A DNA stretch of 64,000 nt from Arthrobacter russicus (GCF_031454135.1 NZ_JAVDQF010000001.1:372001-436000); one strand, 5' to 3'. Positions 26,519 through 35,755 are shown, numbered from the stretch's first letter. Numbers and translations are program-made. Notes: generated from the sequence alone by a model not told the origin.

Positions 26519-27283
26519 TCAGTCGTCCGCTTCCGCAGGCTCGTCCGCCGCTGCTTCGCGTTGCACCGACGCCCGGCGCTGCAGCTGCGCGGATTCCGCC
26601 GCCTCCTCGGCTTCTTCCGGACCTTCCGCTTCACGTTGCAGCACGGCGCGCTGCAACTGAGGTCCCGTCGCCCGCTCCGCCGGGCTTGGCGCGCTGCGGA
26701 CGGCTGGTGCGGACTGGCCCATCACCCGTTCCGCACTCGCCTCGGCTTCGCGTTCGAAGCGGTCCGAAGGGTCGCTGATGCTCACTCCGTTGCCCGCCGG
26801 GGTGCCCTCCACCGGGCCGGACCGTTGTTGGATCACATGGGTGAGCTCATGGGCCAGCGTCCGATCTCCGGCGGCGGTGCCCGGCGCATAGGCATCGCGC
26901 TGGAAGACGATCCGGTTGCCTACCGTATAGGCATGGGCGCTCACCGATTTCGCCGAAGCGTGCGCTGCGGCGTCGTCGTGGATCCTGACCTCGGAAAAGT
27001 CTGCGCCCAATCTGGCTTCCATATCCTGGCGGACCGGCTCGTAGAGTGCCCGTCCAGCACCGGCGACCACGTCCAGCACCGGAGAACGCTGGATCGTCTC
27101 GCGGACCGCCGCATTGCCGACCGCCCGCTGCAGGCCGAGCATCCCGAGGCCGCCGAGGGCTTCCAGACGGCCGTGCGCGGCGGCCTCGAATTGCAGCGCG
27201 TCGGGCGTCCGTTGCCCCCGTTCCCCGGGTTGCCCCGCGGTCTTGGCCTGCTCCTGGTCTTGCTCATGCTGATGGTGGGTCAT
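26519..27283 (-). CDS. DUF4157 putative metalloprotease (eCIS core domain)
   Basis: A 254-residue protein. Residues ~75-160 are the DUF4157 domain, with the zinc-protease motif HELTHVIQQ at 145-153. The tail is low-complexity and contains hydrophobic-Gln-Arg motifs (LQRAVLQRE, LQRRASVQRE) like those in the 689-residue protein of this cluster; another (IQRSP) lies before the domain. DUF4157 proteins are the commonest eCIS-associated proteins; some are leader domains of toxins. Here nothing toxic follows the domain, so this may be cargo or a processing protease. ATG 27283 overlaps the AAA ATPase stop (ATGA). Confidence 0.9.
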   Translation of the reverse strand: MTHHQHEQDQEQAKTAGQPGERGQRTPDALQFEAAAHGRLEALGGLGMLGLQRAVGNAAVRETIQRSPVLDVVAGAGRALYEPVRQDMEARLGADFSEVRIHDDAAAHASAKSVSAHAYTVGNRIVFQRDAYAPGTAAGDRTLAHELTHVIQQRSGPVEGTPAGNGVSISDPSDRFEREAEASAERVMGQSAPAVRSAPSPAERATGPQLQRAVLQREAEGPEEAEEAAESAQLQRRASVQREAAADEPAEADD

Positions 27284-29421
27284 CCGGTTTCCTCCACTTT
27301 CCTGATTTCATCGCTGCGCCATTCGGCTGGCCGGACCAAATGCCAATAGGGCCGGAATTCGCTTTCCACCGTGAGCCGGCCCATTTTGCGGTACTCACCG
27401 TGCACCGCGTTGACCAGGTGGCCCATGCCCAGTGCCGCGTCGTCATGCGCCGCCAGGTAGGCGGCGGTGACCGCGGCCGAGCGGATCGCCCCGCCGCTGA
27501 GTTCGAAGGCCGCACCCATGAAGTCCAGGTCGAGTCGGCCCGCCCGGCGCAACCGGCTGCCCAGGCACCGGTCCCAGAGCAGGCTGCGGTGCTTCGCGTC
27601 CGGCATCGGGAAATCGATCAGCACGTCGAGCCGGCGGGTGAAGGCGTCATCGATGTTCGCCCGCAGATTGGTGGACAGGATCGCCAGACCGTCGAAAGAC
27701 TCCATCCGCTGCAAAAGGTAGGCGCTTTCGATGTTCGCGTACCGGTCGTGCGCGTCTTTGACATCGGAGCGCTTGCCGAAGATGGCATCCGCCTCGTCGA
27801 AGAGCAAGACCCCGTTGACCCCGGCGGCTGCACTGAAAATCCGCTCCAGGTTCTTTTCCGTCTCGCCGACGTATTTGTCGACCACCGTGGACAGGTCGAC
27901 CACGTACAAGTCCAGGCCCAGCGCCCCGGCGATGACCTCGGCGGACATGGTTTTGCCGGTGCCCGAGTCGCCGGCGAAGAGCGCCGCGACGCCGCGGCCA
28001 CGGCCGGCTCCGGGACGCATCCCCCAGTCGCCGAGGACTCGGTCCCGATAGACGGCACGCAACTCGACTTCCTGCAAGGCGGACCGAACCGGCGGCGGCA
28101 GAACCAGATCGTTCCAGCCGACGCCGGGTTCGATCCGGCGGGCGAGCTTGTCCAGGGCGGCGCCGTTTTCGGCGCGCGCCCCGAGGGCCAGGTGTCCCGC
28201 GGAAAGCCGGCTCCCGGGATTGCTGCGGCTCTGCGCCAAAGCGGTCCGGCTGGCCCGAGCGATGTGCTCCGGGCGGAGCCGGAACAACGCGGTCACCTCG
28301 GCCAGGTCCAGGTCTTCGGCGAGATCGGCGCCGCCGTCGCGCGCCAAATACTGCTGCCACTGCTCGGCCCGTTCCCGGCTGCTCATCGCCGGCACTGCGC
28401 CTTGCCAGGGCGGGGCGTCGAGCCATTCCGGATCCCAAGCGGCGGTGCCGGTGAGGATCAGCGGCATCGGCGCGCAGTCCAGAGCGGCGAAAAGGCCACG
28501 GTCGCCGTCAAGCGCCTGGACATTCGTCACCACGAGTCCCGCGTCGGAAAGCCGGGCCTCCCGCGCCGCCGCCCGGGCGAGCTCGGTTTTGCCGCTCGCA
28601 CCGGCAAGCCGGACGCCGTCGACCGCAAGAGTTCCGAGGCCGCGGGCCCGGAGCGCACCCCGGGCGAGCACCGTGCCGGAACCGGTCGGCTGCTCCCGCA
28701 AATAGGCCAGCCCGGCGCCGCTGCGCAACGCCGCAGCGAGGTCCGCCGGATCACCCCAGTCCAGGGCCGGCACTTCGGCCAGCACCGGCGCCAACGCTGG
28801 CTCCAGTTCTTTTCCGCCGAGCAAATAGCCGATCACCCGATCCGGCACCTGGAGCGCACGGCCTGGAAAAGGCCGGTCCGGATCGCTCAGCCCGAGCAAA
28901 CCACCGCGGACCAGGGGCCCGTCGATCAGCCGGTTGCGGACCCCGGGATCGCTCAGCAGGCAGCCGCACAATTCGATCGCCACCGCGCTGCTGGGCCGGC
29001 GCCGGGTCACATCGTCGTTCAGGTAGCCGAAAAAGCTCTCGAATCTCGGATCGATGTCCGCGGCGACCGCGATCAACAGCAATTCCACCTCCGGGGCGGC
29101 CAAGCCGAAGTTCGCCACCAAGCGGTCCAACGCCAGCCCGGTTCCAGCCGCTGCGGCCATCGCCCGGAACCGGGCATCGCAGTCCTGGCTTTCCCGGTCC
29201 AGTTCCGCGAACCTGCCGCGCACCCCGGAATCCGCGGACTGGCCGGCCACCCGGGCGAGCAGCCGGGCCAGGTGCTCTTCGCTCAAATAGAGTCCGCGGT
29301 AGGGATCCCCGGGATTCGGATCGTCCGCCCGGCGCTCGGCGAGCAGCGCGCGGACCCGTTGTTCGACGATTGCCATCCTGGACAGCAGGTGATGCGCGTC
29401 GAGTTCCCCGACCGCGTTCAC
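27280..29421 (-). CDS. eCIS AAA+ ATPase (Afp15/Pvc15-like)
   Basis: A 713-residue protein. A long N-terminal region (1-430) includes a degenerate ATPase-like module (GVRLAGASGKTELARAA). The C-terminal AAA+ domain has Walker A GDSGTGKT at about 484-491, Walker B VLLFDEAD at about 538-545, and an arginine finger region (DDAFTRRLDVLIDFP). Pvc15-type ATPases are needed for particle assembly or cargo loading in other eCIS. It starts at GTG 29421, overlapping the DUF4255 stop (GTGA); the longer upstream frame is antisense-like and was excluded. Confidence 0.9.
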   Translation of the reverse strand: MNAVGELDAHHLLSRMAIVEQRVRALLAERRADDPNPGDPYRGLYLSEEHLARLLARVAGQSADSGVRGRFAELDRESQDCDARFRAMAAAAGTGLALDRLVANFGLAAPEVELLLIAVAADIDPRFESFFGYLNDDVTRRRPSSAVAIELCGCLLSDPGVRNRLIDGPLVRGGLLGLSDPDRPFPGRALQVPDRVIGYLLGGKELEPALAPVLAEVPALDWGDPADLAAALRSGAGLAYLREQPTGSGTVLARGALRARGLGTLAVDGVRLAGASGKTELARAAAREARLSDAGLVVTNVQALDGDRGLFAALDCAPMPLILTGTAAWDPEWLDAPPWQGAVPAMSSRERAEQWQQYLARDGGADLAEDLDLAEVTALFRLRPEHIARASRTALAQSRSNPGSRLSAGHLALGARAENGAALDKLARRIEPGVGWNDLVLPPPVRSALQEVELRAVYRDRVLGDWGMRPGAGRGRGVAALFAGDSGTGKTMSAEVIAGALGLDLYVVDLSTVVDKYVGETEKNLERIFSAAAGVNGVLLFDEADAIFGKRSDVKDAHDRYANIESAYLLQRMESFDGLAILSTNLRANIDDAFTRRLDVLIDFPMPDAKHRSLLWDRCLGSRLRRAGRLDLDFMGAAFELSGGAIRSAAVTAAYLAAHDDAALGMGHLVNAVHGEYRKMGRLTVESEFRPYWHLVRPAEWRSDEIRKVEETG

Positions 29422-30125
29422 CGCCGCTTCCCCGGCCCTTTGGCGGCACGCTCCTCGTCGGCCCCGCCCGCCGTCGCCGGCTCGGCGGGCATCCGCAGTC
29501 GGATCCCCCCGGTCAGGGGTCCCCTCCGTCGGCCCCGGTCGTGGCCGCCGGACCGGGTGTCGGCCACGTCCAGGATCACGCCTTCGGTGACCGGTGCGGC
29601 GATCGGATATACGACGCCGGTCATGATCGGCGCCAGCACCACGATTTCCAAGGACGGCTTCAGCTCGCCGCCCAAAGCCGACCAAACGTCCGGGGAGGGC
29701 CGGTCGTCGGGCGGCGGCACTCCGATGCTCAACGGCACCGGTAGCCGCGGCTCCGCCAACTCGCCGACCACCAATTCCTCGGGCAACGCCTCGAATTTCA
29801 AAAACCCGCGCAGCAGCGAATCCAGCAGGCGGTGCTCGTCTTCGGTCCGTTGCGTCCAGGCCGTGGCCAAATAGGAAAGCTTGTAGTACCGGGGCGCCGG
29901 ACGCCGGGAAATCACCGTGCCGTCCGGGGCCCGGTCCTCGGTCCAGCCGCGTTCGCGTCGCCGCACATCCTCCCGGATGTCGTACAGGAACAAGTTGATC
30001 GTGGGTGAATTCCGACGCGACGACCAGTCTTTGGTCGGCGCGTCGAAAACCACTTCGATTTCACCGCCCGCCAGCGCCTCGGTCTTGACCAACTGCCGGA
30101 GCGCTTCATCTACCTGCCCGATCAT
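29418..30125 (-). CDS. DUF4255 / Pvc16-like tube-terminating protein
   Basis: A 235-residue protein: MIGQVDEALRQLVKTEAL, SPTINLFLYDIREDVRRRERGW, PRYYKLSYLATAWTQRTEDEHRLLDSLL. These are the family hallmarks of the terminator that caps tube and sheath in eCIS. The C-terminal ~35 residues are basic and Pro/Ala-rich. It lies 44 bp after the exported beta-propeller gene and is translationally coupled to the AAA ATPase. Confidence 0.88.
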   Translation of the reverse strand: MIGQVDEALRQLVKTEALAGGEIEVVFDAPTKDWSSRRNSPTINLFLYDIREDVRRRERGWTEDRAPDGTVISRRPAPRYYKLSYLATAWTQRTEDEHRLLDSLLRGFLKFEALPEELVVGELAEPRLPVPLSIGVPPPDDRPSPDVWSALGGELKPSLEIVVLAPIMTGVVYPIAAPVTEGVILDVADTRSGGHDRGRRRGPLTGGIRLRMPAEPATAGGADEERAAKGPGKRR

Positions 30126-30169
30126 CGGGACCTCATTTCAGCCTTTTGGTTCGGTTCCACGGGCGCGGC

Positions 30170-33100
30170 TCAGCCACGGCCCAGGAAGCCCGGCGGTTGC
30201 ATGGCACCGGGCACTACCAGGAGATTGCCGGCGATCCCGTCCGCACCGCCGAAGCCACCCGTAGTGCTGTGCACCCGGAGCGTGCGGTCGCCGAGCTGGT
30301 CGCCCGGGACCACCAGCACCGGAACCGTCAGGTTGTCCTGCGCCGAAGCGTAGGTGTCAGCCCCCGAATTGATGCCTTGTTCCCAGGCCAATCTGACCGT
30401 CTCGCCGGGCGGCAGGTTTTCCAGGTAGGCCAGCACCACGTCGCCTGGCTTGGCCACACTGGGCAACAGCCGCACCGTGGTCTCCAGCACCGTGAGCCTG
30501 CGTTCCACGGTGTTGTTGGTGTAGTCGCGTTCGTTTCCGGAGCTGACGGCTTTGACACTTACTTGCCCCGAGCCCTTCGCCGCGGAGGTCACGGTCAGCG
30601 TGATCGTGCGGCTTTGCTGCGCGGCCAGTTCGCCGAGCTCGCAATGCGTTCCGGCACAGCCTTCCGCGCTGATCGACAATTCCGGCGAGGCCGCGAAGTC
30701 GACCACCACGCCCTTGGCCGGAGCATCCGAATCGTTGCGGATTTCGGCCTTGCCCGGAACCGCTTTGCCGCCGAGCCAGAGCCGGTCCCGGTCCAGGTTC
30801 AGCGCCACGAGCAGGTCAGCAGCCTTCGGGTCCACCGGCTTCGCGGGGTCCGGCGCCTTGGCCGGTCTGGCTGCCGGCTGACTCTCCTCCCAGGCCGTCT
30901 GGGCGACGGTACGCAACCCGGCACCATTGCTGGCATCCAACGCATAGATCCCCTTGTTGCTCGGCCTGCCCGCAGGCTGGCCGGTGAACAGCAGCTCCTT
31001 GCCGTCGCTGCTCCACGCGGGGTCTGCAGTCTGATCCAGAACCGTCCGGCTCGCCGTAGGCTTGCCCTCGGGAAAGATCCCGGTAAGCTGCTGCTGCTTG
31101 ACCGCCGTGCCGTCCTGGTCGATCGCCGCAGTGTGCAAAACCTCCCGGTCCTGGTAGGCGATCCGGCCATCGGAGCCCCAGGCCGGCGATGCACCGTCGA
31201 CGATCGGGCAGCCGGCACTGCGCAACGCGCATCCTTGGGTGATCGGGCTCACCTCAGCACTGCCCAAGTCGGCAACCCACAGTTGCGGCCGCGGCGCCAT
31301 GAAGGCGCCCGGCGCCGGCGGCGGCACCACCACCCCCGAGGGCGCAGCGGCCCCGGCCGCCGCAGCCGGCGGGATCGTGGGGCCCGGCGTTTCTTTCACA
31401 TACGGTGAATTGAGCTCCGCGACATTGTTCCGCGGGTAGTCTCCGGCCTGCAGATCGACGGAGCCGAAGACCTTGAACCCGTAGCTGGTCCCGCTGTACA
31501 CGTCGAATTGGAACTGGAATTCCGTACCGGGTGCCAGCGACGGCACCTTGCAGCGCAGACTCGCCGGAGTGCTGCCGGCAAGACAGCCCTGGGGGATGTT
31601 GCTCAGGTCATCCGGGGTCAATGCGGGCAGCCCGTCATTGCGGATCGCATTCAGTTCGACGGCGGTCGGTTCACTCTGCCGGTCGCCGTCGTTCTTCACG
31701 TGCACCCCGACGGTGGTTCGGCCGAACCAGCCCTGCACCCCGGCGAACGCCGGCGGAGTCACGATCCTGGTCTCGTCGGCCAACCGCAACGACGGGTCGG
31801 CACCCCAGAAGATCCGGGACAGCACCAGCTTCCTGCTGTCCGGGGAGAAGCTGGGACTCGCTTCGCTCCAGTCCTTGCCGGTGGCGGTCCCCGCTGGCAG
31901 CTGAGAAAGGTTCGAGATCGTGCCGTCGGCGGCATAGTCGCCGACGAATACCCGGGCTCTGCCCAGGGTCGATATTCGGCTGAACGCGATCCGTTTCCCA
32001 TCCGGTGAGATGGCCGGCTCGCCGAGCCAGTCATGGGGTTCTTGGCCCTGGTACTTGAGCAACGTCGGAGTTTCCGCAGCCGTCGGGCCCGTCAGCTGGC
32101 CGATTTTGCGGCCGTCTTTCGTACGCTGACTCCACAACAGCGTGCCACCGTCCGGAGTGAACGCCGGCTCTCCGGCATCGGCAGCGGTCTTGGCGTCGCC
32201 GGGCACCGCGGGTACTTCGCCGCCGACGCTCCCGGTGCCGCCGTTGACCGGGCCGAGCATTGCCCGGGCGTCCTGCGCCGGCACCGTATAGCCGATGATC
32301 GCCCGGTCCTGGGCGTCGTCCCCGCTCTGGAACCGGGAGATCCAGGTCGGGTGGGACTCTGCCACACCCGGCCGGTCTGCGACGGCGGAAGCGTCCTCCG
32401 GATCGGCGATCAGGCGGGCATCATTCCAGTCGTCGCCCTGCAGGTACAGTCCGGCTTGGAAGATGTCGCCGGCCGGGTCGCTCCGTTTGCTGCTGAATGC
32501 GATCCGGTTCTGCTCGCCGCCGAACGTCCAACCGGGCTCCCAAGCAGATTCGTCGCTCTGCCAGATCCCCTGGTCCGGCGCGACTCCGAAGCCGCTCTGG
32601 TCCTGCCACAGCGAACTGACGGTCAAGGGTTCCGCCGCCTGCGCGCGCAACGCTGCACCGCCCCGGCCGAGCTGGAAACCGGCCAGACTGCCGTCCGCCC
32701 GGTACCGGTTGGTGCTGAAGACCACCCACAGGGCGGTGCCCCGGCACCCCGGGCATCCCACGGAACCGGCTGCCGCGCCCTGGCCGACGTCCGCGACACC
32801 CCCGTCGCCGACGATCCCCACGCTCGGCTTGCCGTCCGCGAAGTCTCCGGTGGTGAGCCGGTACTCCTCCGGCGCAGCGAGGGAAGCAGATCCTTGGATC
32901 GCCTCGAGCAGATAGATGCTACCCAAGGCGTTGTCCTTGGTGCCGCTGAAGACCACGAAGTCGGTTCCTGGAACCCAGGACGGCCAATTTCGATCGCCGG
33001 CGCCGAAGGTGAGCTGACGATTGGCGTAATTGCAATCCGCCGCGTCCGCGGCGTCGGCCTCCGGGCCGGCCAACGACGAACTCGGCGTGGCCAGCCACAA

Positions 33101-33607
33101 CTGCCACTGCTTTCCATCGAAAGCCGAATACACGATCATGCCGCGGTTGCCGTGGATCGAACTGTGCGCTTTGGGCGTCTTCGGCGAGCAGGTGACCCGG
33201 ACTTCCCGGCCCTTGCCGTCGATCCGATAAAGATCCTGGCCGCCGTCCGGGGTGCTCCGGGTTTCGACGTTGTTTCCCACCGGCAGCGGATCGCCAGGGG
33301 CCGCCGCCGAAGCCACCGCCGGTCTGGCCGTGGGTTCAGCCCTGGAGCTGCCGTCCTGGGGCAGGTTCGGCCAATCACGGTTCTGCCAGGAGTAATACGG
33401 CCGGGGACCATCCTCGGATGGTTTGCCGTAACGGCGGAAAACTTCGGAAACGCCCAAGGTGTTCCGGTCCTTGCGATAAGCCAGCTGCGGCTCCTTGGCC
33501 GGCGCCAGAATTGCTGCGGCCGCGATCGGCGCCGGCTCGGAAGCAGCGGCCGGGCCAAGCAGCCCGGCGGCCAACGCGGCCGCCAGGCCGATACTGCGCA
33601 ACCGCAC
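30170..33607 (-). CDS. Exported beta-propeller (PD40/TolB-like) protein with adhesion-type domains
   Basis: A 1145-residue protein. A signal peptide is clear (MRLRSIGLAAALAAGLLGPAAASEP). Many PD40-like blades follow (SWVPGTDFVVFSG, AFTPDGGTLLWSQ, AISPDGKRIAFSR, SFSPDSRKLVLSR). Two CARDB-like immunoglobulin folds come later: TTVGVHVKNDGDRQSEP, and a C-terminal block with LTVTSAAKGSGQVSVKAVSSG. The start is GTG 33607, overlapping the LuxR-type regulator's stop (TAGTG), so it is in that operon. A secreted propeller in an eCIS locus could bind a target or coat the particle; I know no proven role. A cytoplasmic particle with an exported partner is odd. Confidence 0.78.
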   Translation of the reverse strand: MRLRSIGLAAALAAGLLGPAAASEPAPIAAAAILAPAKEPQLAYRKDRNTLGVSEVFRRYGKPSEDGPRPYYSWQNRDWPNLPQDGSSRAEPTARPAVASAAAPGDPLPVGNNVETRSTPDGGQDLYRIDGKGREVRVTCSPKTPKAHSSIHGNRGMIVYSAFDGKQWQLWLATPSSSLAGPEADAADAADCNYANRQLTFGAGDRNWPSWVPGTDFVVFSGTKDNALGSIYLLEAIQGSASLAAPEEYRLTTGDFADGKPSVGIVGDGGVADVGQGAAAGSVGCPGCRGTALWVVFSTNRYRADGSLAGFQLGRGGAALRAQAAEPLTVSSLWQDQSGFGVAPDQGIWQSDESAWEPGWTFGGEQNRIAFSSKRSDPAGDIFQAGLYLQGDDWNDARLIADPEDASAVADRPGVAESHPTWISRFQSGDDAQDRAIIGYTVPAQDARAMLGPVNGGTGSVGGEVPAVPGDAKTAADAGEPAFTPDGGTLLWSQRTKDGRKIGQLTGPTAAETPTLLKYQGQEPHDWLGEPAISPDGKRIAFSRISTLGRARVFVGDYAADGTISNLSQLPAGTATGKDWSEASPSFSPDSRKLVLSRIFWGADPSLRLADETRIVTPPAFAGVQGWFGRTTVGVHVKNDGDRQSEPTAVELNAIRNDGLPALTPDDLSNIPQGCLAGSTPASLRCKVPSLAPGTEFQFQFDVYSGTSYGFKVFGSVDLQAGDYPRNNVAELNSPYVKETPGPTIPPAAAAGAAAPSGVVVPPPAPGAFMAPRPQLWVADLGSAEVSPITQGCALRSAGCPIVDGASPAWGSDGRIAYQDREVLHTAAIDQDGTAVKQQQLTGIFPEGKPTASRTVLDQTADPAWSSDGKELLFTGQPAGRPSNKGIYALDASNGAGLRTVAQTAWEESQPAARPAKAPDPAKPVDPKAADLLVALNLDRDRLWLGGKAVPGKAEIRNDSDAPAKGVVVDFAASPELSISAEGCAGTHCELGELAAQQSRTITLTVTSAAKGSGQVSVKAVSSGNERDYTNNTVERRLTVLETTVRLLPSVAKPGDVVLAYLENLPPGETVRLAWEQGINSGADTYASAQDNLTVPVLVVPGDQLGDRTLRVHSTTGGFGGADGIAGNLLVVPGAMQPPGFLGRG

Positions 33608-34239
33608 TAGATCAGGCCTTCCCGCAGGGCGTACGCCACGGCGTGCGAGCGGTTGCGCAGTTGCAAACGGCTGGTCACATCGTGCACCACGTTCTTCACG
33701 GTCCGCTCCGAGTAACACAGCTCCTTGGCGATGTCCTGGGTGTCGAAGCCGTCGGCCAGAAGCCGCAGCACTTCGACTTCCCTCGGGGCCAGCCCGTTGA
33801 ACATCATGCCGCGCGGCGACAGCACATGACGTTGCAATCTGCCCACTTGGCCGAGCAACTTGCCGAGCAGATCCGCCGGCACGGTGCCTTCCCCGGTCGC
33901 CGCGCCGGTGAGCACCGCAACCATGCGTTCCGCAGAGGCTTCGCTCCGACGGACCAGGGCCACGACGCCGGCCTCGGCCGCGTTGACCACGTCGGCTTCG
34001 TCCAGGTTCGCCGCCATCAACACGATCCGGCGGTGACCCGCCCGGTGGAATTGCCGCAAGGCACCCACTGTCTGTTCATCCAGTTTGTCGGCCAAGATCA
34101 GAATGACTTTCGCCTGCATCACATCGGCCGGTCCCACGATTTTCACTTCGGGACGCGGACGCAAGTGGCTGACCACCCCGGCCAGGGAGATCGGGTCGCT
34201 GGCGTGGACGTGCACGGCAATCGGCTCTGAAACGGTCAT
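33607..34239 (-). CDS. LuxR/NarL-type transcriptional regulator of the eCIS locus
   Basis: A 210-residue protein. The N-terminal ~120 residues resemble a receiver-like fold (MTVSEPIAVHVHASDPISLAGVV, RRIVLMAANLDEADVVNAAEAGVVALVRRSE) but lack the clustered acidic residues of a typical phosphorylation site. The C-terminus has a LuxR HTH (LAPREVEVLRLLADGFDTQDIAKELCYSERTVKNVV). Without a neighbouring histidine kinase, a phosphorylation-independent regulator is likely. ATG 34239 was chosen because codons upstream encode unlikely sequence. It leads the operon with the propeller, cap, ATPase and DUF4157 genes. Confidence 0.87.
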   Translation of the reverse strand: MTVSEPIAVHVHASDPISLAGVVSHLRPRPEVKIVGPADVMQAKVILILADKLDEQTVGALRQFHRAGHRRIVLMAANLDEADVVNAAEAGVVALVRRSEASAERMVAVLTGAATGEGTVPADLLGKLLGQVGRLQRHVLSPRGMMFNGLAPREVEVLRLLADGFDTQDIAKELCYSERTVKNVVHDVTSRLQLRNRSHAVAYALREGLI

Positions 34240-34467
34240 GGTTCTCGGTGTCTTTCTCTCGTTAAGGTCTGCGGCGCAGCTCTCCCCCCCCCGACCTGCA
34301 CGATTAGTCTGCACAATGGTTCTCAACAAGCACTCAACAAGAACTCAACGGGCAAAACCTTTGCCCGAAAGGACAGCCGGGTGGACGTTCCGGAGCCCGC
34401 GGCACCGGCCTAAGGTCAACATTGGCCCGCACTATCCGCTGCGCGGGCACCGCCTACAGGAGAGCAC
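34240..34467. promoter_or_regulatory. Divergent eCIS promoter with SARP-like heptamers and a dyad operator
   Basis: This 228-bp gap separates the minus-strand regulator operon from the plus-strand membrane protein/PAAR pair. At 34321-34349 lie three heptamers, TCTCAAC, ACTCAAC and ACTCAAC, each followed by 4 bp, giving an exact 11-bp period as in SARP binding sites. Directly adjoining is GGGCAAA-ACC-TTTGCCC (34350-34366), a perfect 7-3-7 dyad. TAAGGT at 34411-34416 fits a -10 for the plus strand, with start near 34423. For the minus strand no perfect -10 is visible; TAATCG (34301-34306) is the nearest. Confidence 0.6.
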
Positions 34468-35751
34468 ATGACCACCATCGCCACCCTTGACTCGACCCCG
34501 GTCACCCTGACCCCAGGGGAACGGGCAACGGTAGAGCTCGATATCCGGAACGACGACGCCATTGTCGAGGAATACCGTTTCGAAGTCCTCGGATTGCTCG
34601 CCGAACACTGCACCGTCGAGCCGAAGGCGATCTCGGTCTATCCCGGACAAAGCGAAACCGTCACACTGAATTTCGCGCCGCCGCAGGACTTCGCAATCCC
34701 AGCCGGCCCGGTGGCCTACGGGGTCCGGGTACTGCCCAGCGAGCATCCGGAGGCGGCGGTGCTTCCGGAGGGCGAGATCAGCATCGCCGCCTTCACTGCG
34801 GTGACCGCGGAATTGTTGCCGCGTACCAGCCGCGGCCGCGGCTCCGGAAAGCACCGGGTTGCCGTGGACAACCGTGGCAATATTCCGATTTCGGTGCAGT
34901 TTTCCGGCACCGACCGGCAAGGTGCCCTGGATTTCCGATGGAATCCGGAAACCGTCGAAATTGCTCCCGGGACCGTGGCCTTTGTGGACCTGGCGGTCAA
35001 ACCCGTCGAGGGTCTGATCCGCGGCGAAGCGATCACGCATCCCTTCACGGTCGGCGTCCAACCGGTCGGCGGCGAAGAGATCGTGCTCGACGGGAGCCAC
35101 CTGCAGGAGCCTTCGATGCCAGGTTGGCTGCCCAAGGCGCTGCTCGGTGTGGTCGGCGCAGCCGCGCTGCTGGCGCTCGCTTGGTTCTTCCTGCTCAAAC
35201 CGACCATCGAATCCGCGGCCAAGGACGCGATCCAAGCCAGTGTGCAACAAGCGAACCAGAAGGCCGAGGGCGCCAAAGATTCGGCCCAGCTGGCCAAGGA
35301 CGCTGCCCAGGCCGCATCGGACTCAGCCAACAAGGTCAATGCCCAAGCCGGCAAGCCACCAGTGGCGATCAGCACGTCGCCATTCAACCAGCGGTTGGAA
35401 ACCCAGACCAAGGCCGGCAGCCAGAGCGAGGTCGAGCTCACGGTGCCGGATCGCAGCACCATCAAGCTGACCGATCTCTCGTTGAGCAATCCGCAAGGCG
35501 ACTTCGGCCGTTTGGCGATCAGCCTGGTCAACCCGGACGGCAGCCGGCAGAAGCTCTTCGACTTCGGCATGGAGAACTTCCGCAATGCGGACCAGCACGT
35601 CGGCACCCCGATCGAATTCTCCCAGGGCCAAAAGATCGTGATGAGCGTGACCTGCAACAAAGTGGGCAATCCGCCGAATGCGCCGAGCCAGCCGGACGGA
35701 TGTGATACCGGTGCCCTGTTCGTCGGCACCCAGACCACGGTCAAGCCGTAG
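34468..35751 (+). CDS. Membrane-anchored protein with Ig-like domains (COG1470-like), eCIS-linked
   Basis: A 427-residue protein. Two beta-rich modules (1-115 and 128-210: VTLTPGERATVELDIRNDD, VEPKAISVYPGQSETVTL) resemble COG1470/NPCBM-associated Ig folds. There is one membrane segment at 223-243 and an Ala/Lys/Gln-rich coiled coil at 245-295. A beta-sandwich C-terminus (QSEVELTVPDRSTIKLTDL) ends in CDTGALFVGTQTTVKP. No signal peptide is seen, so the Ig part is probably cytoplasmic and the C-terminus outside. It could dock or release the particle at the membrane; this is inferred only from location. CAGGAGAGCAC precedes the ATG. Confidence 0.72.
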   Translation: MTTIATLDSTPVTLTPGERATVELDIRNDDAIVEEYRFEVLGLLAEHCTVEPKAISVYPGQSETVTLNFAPPQDFAIPAGPVAYGVRVLPSEHPEAAVLPEGEISIAAFTAVTAELLPRTSRGRGSGKHRVAVDNRGNIPISVQFSGTDRQGALDFRWNPETVEIAPGTVAFVDLAVKPVEGLIRGEAITHPFTVGVQPVGGEEIVLDGSHLQEPSMPGWLPKALLGVVGAAALLALAWFFLLKPTIESAAKDAIQASVQQANQKAEGAKDSAQLAKDAAQAASDSANKVNAQAGKPPVAISTSPFNQRLETQTKAGSQSEVELTVPDRSTIKLTDLSLSNPQGDFGRLAISLVNPDGSRQKLFDFGMENFRNADQHVGTPIEFSQGQKIVMSVTCNKVGNPPNAPSQPDGCDTGALFVGTQTTVKP

Positions 35752-35755
35752 CCAG

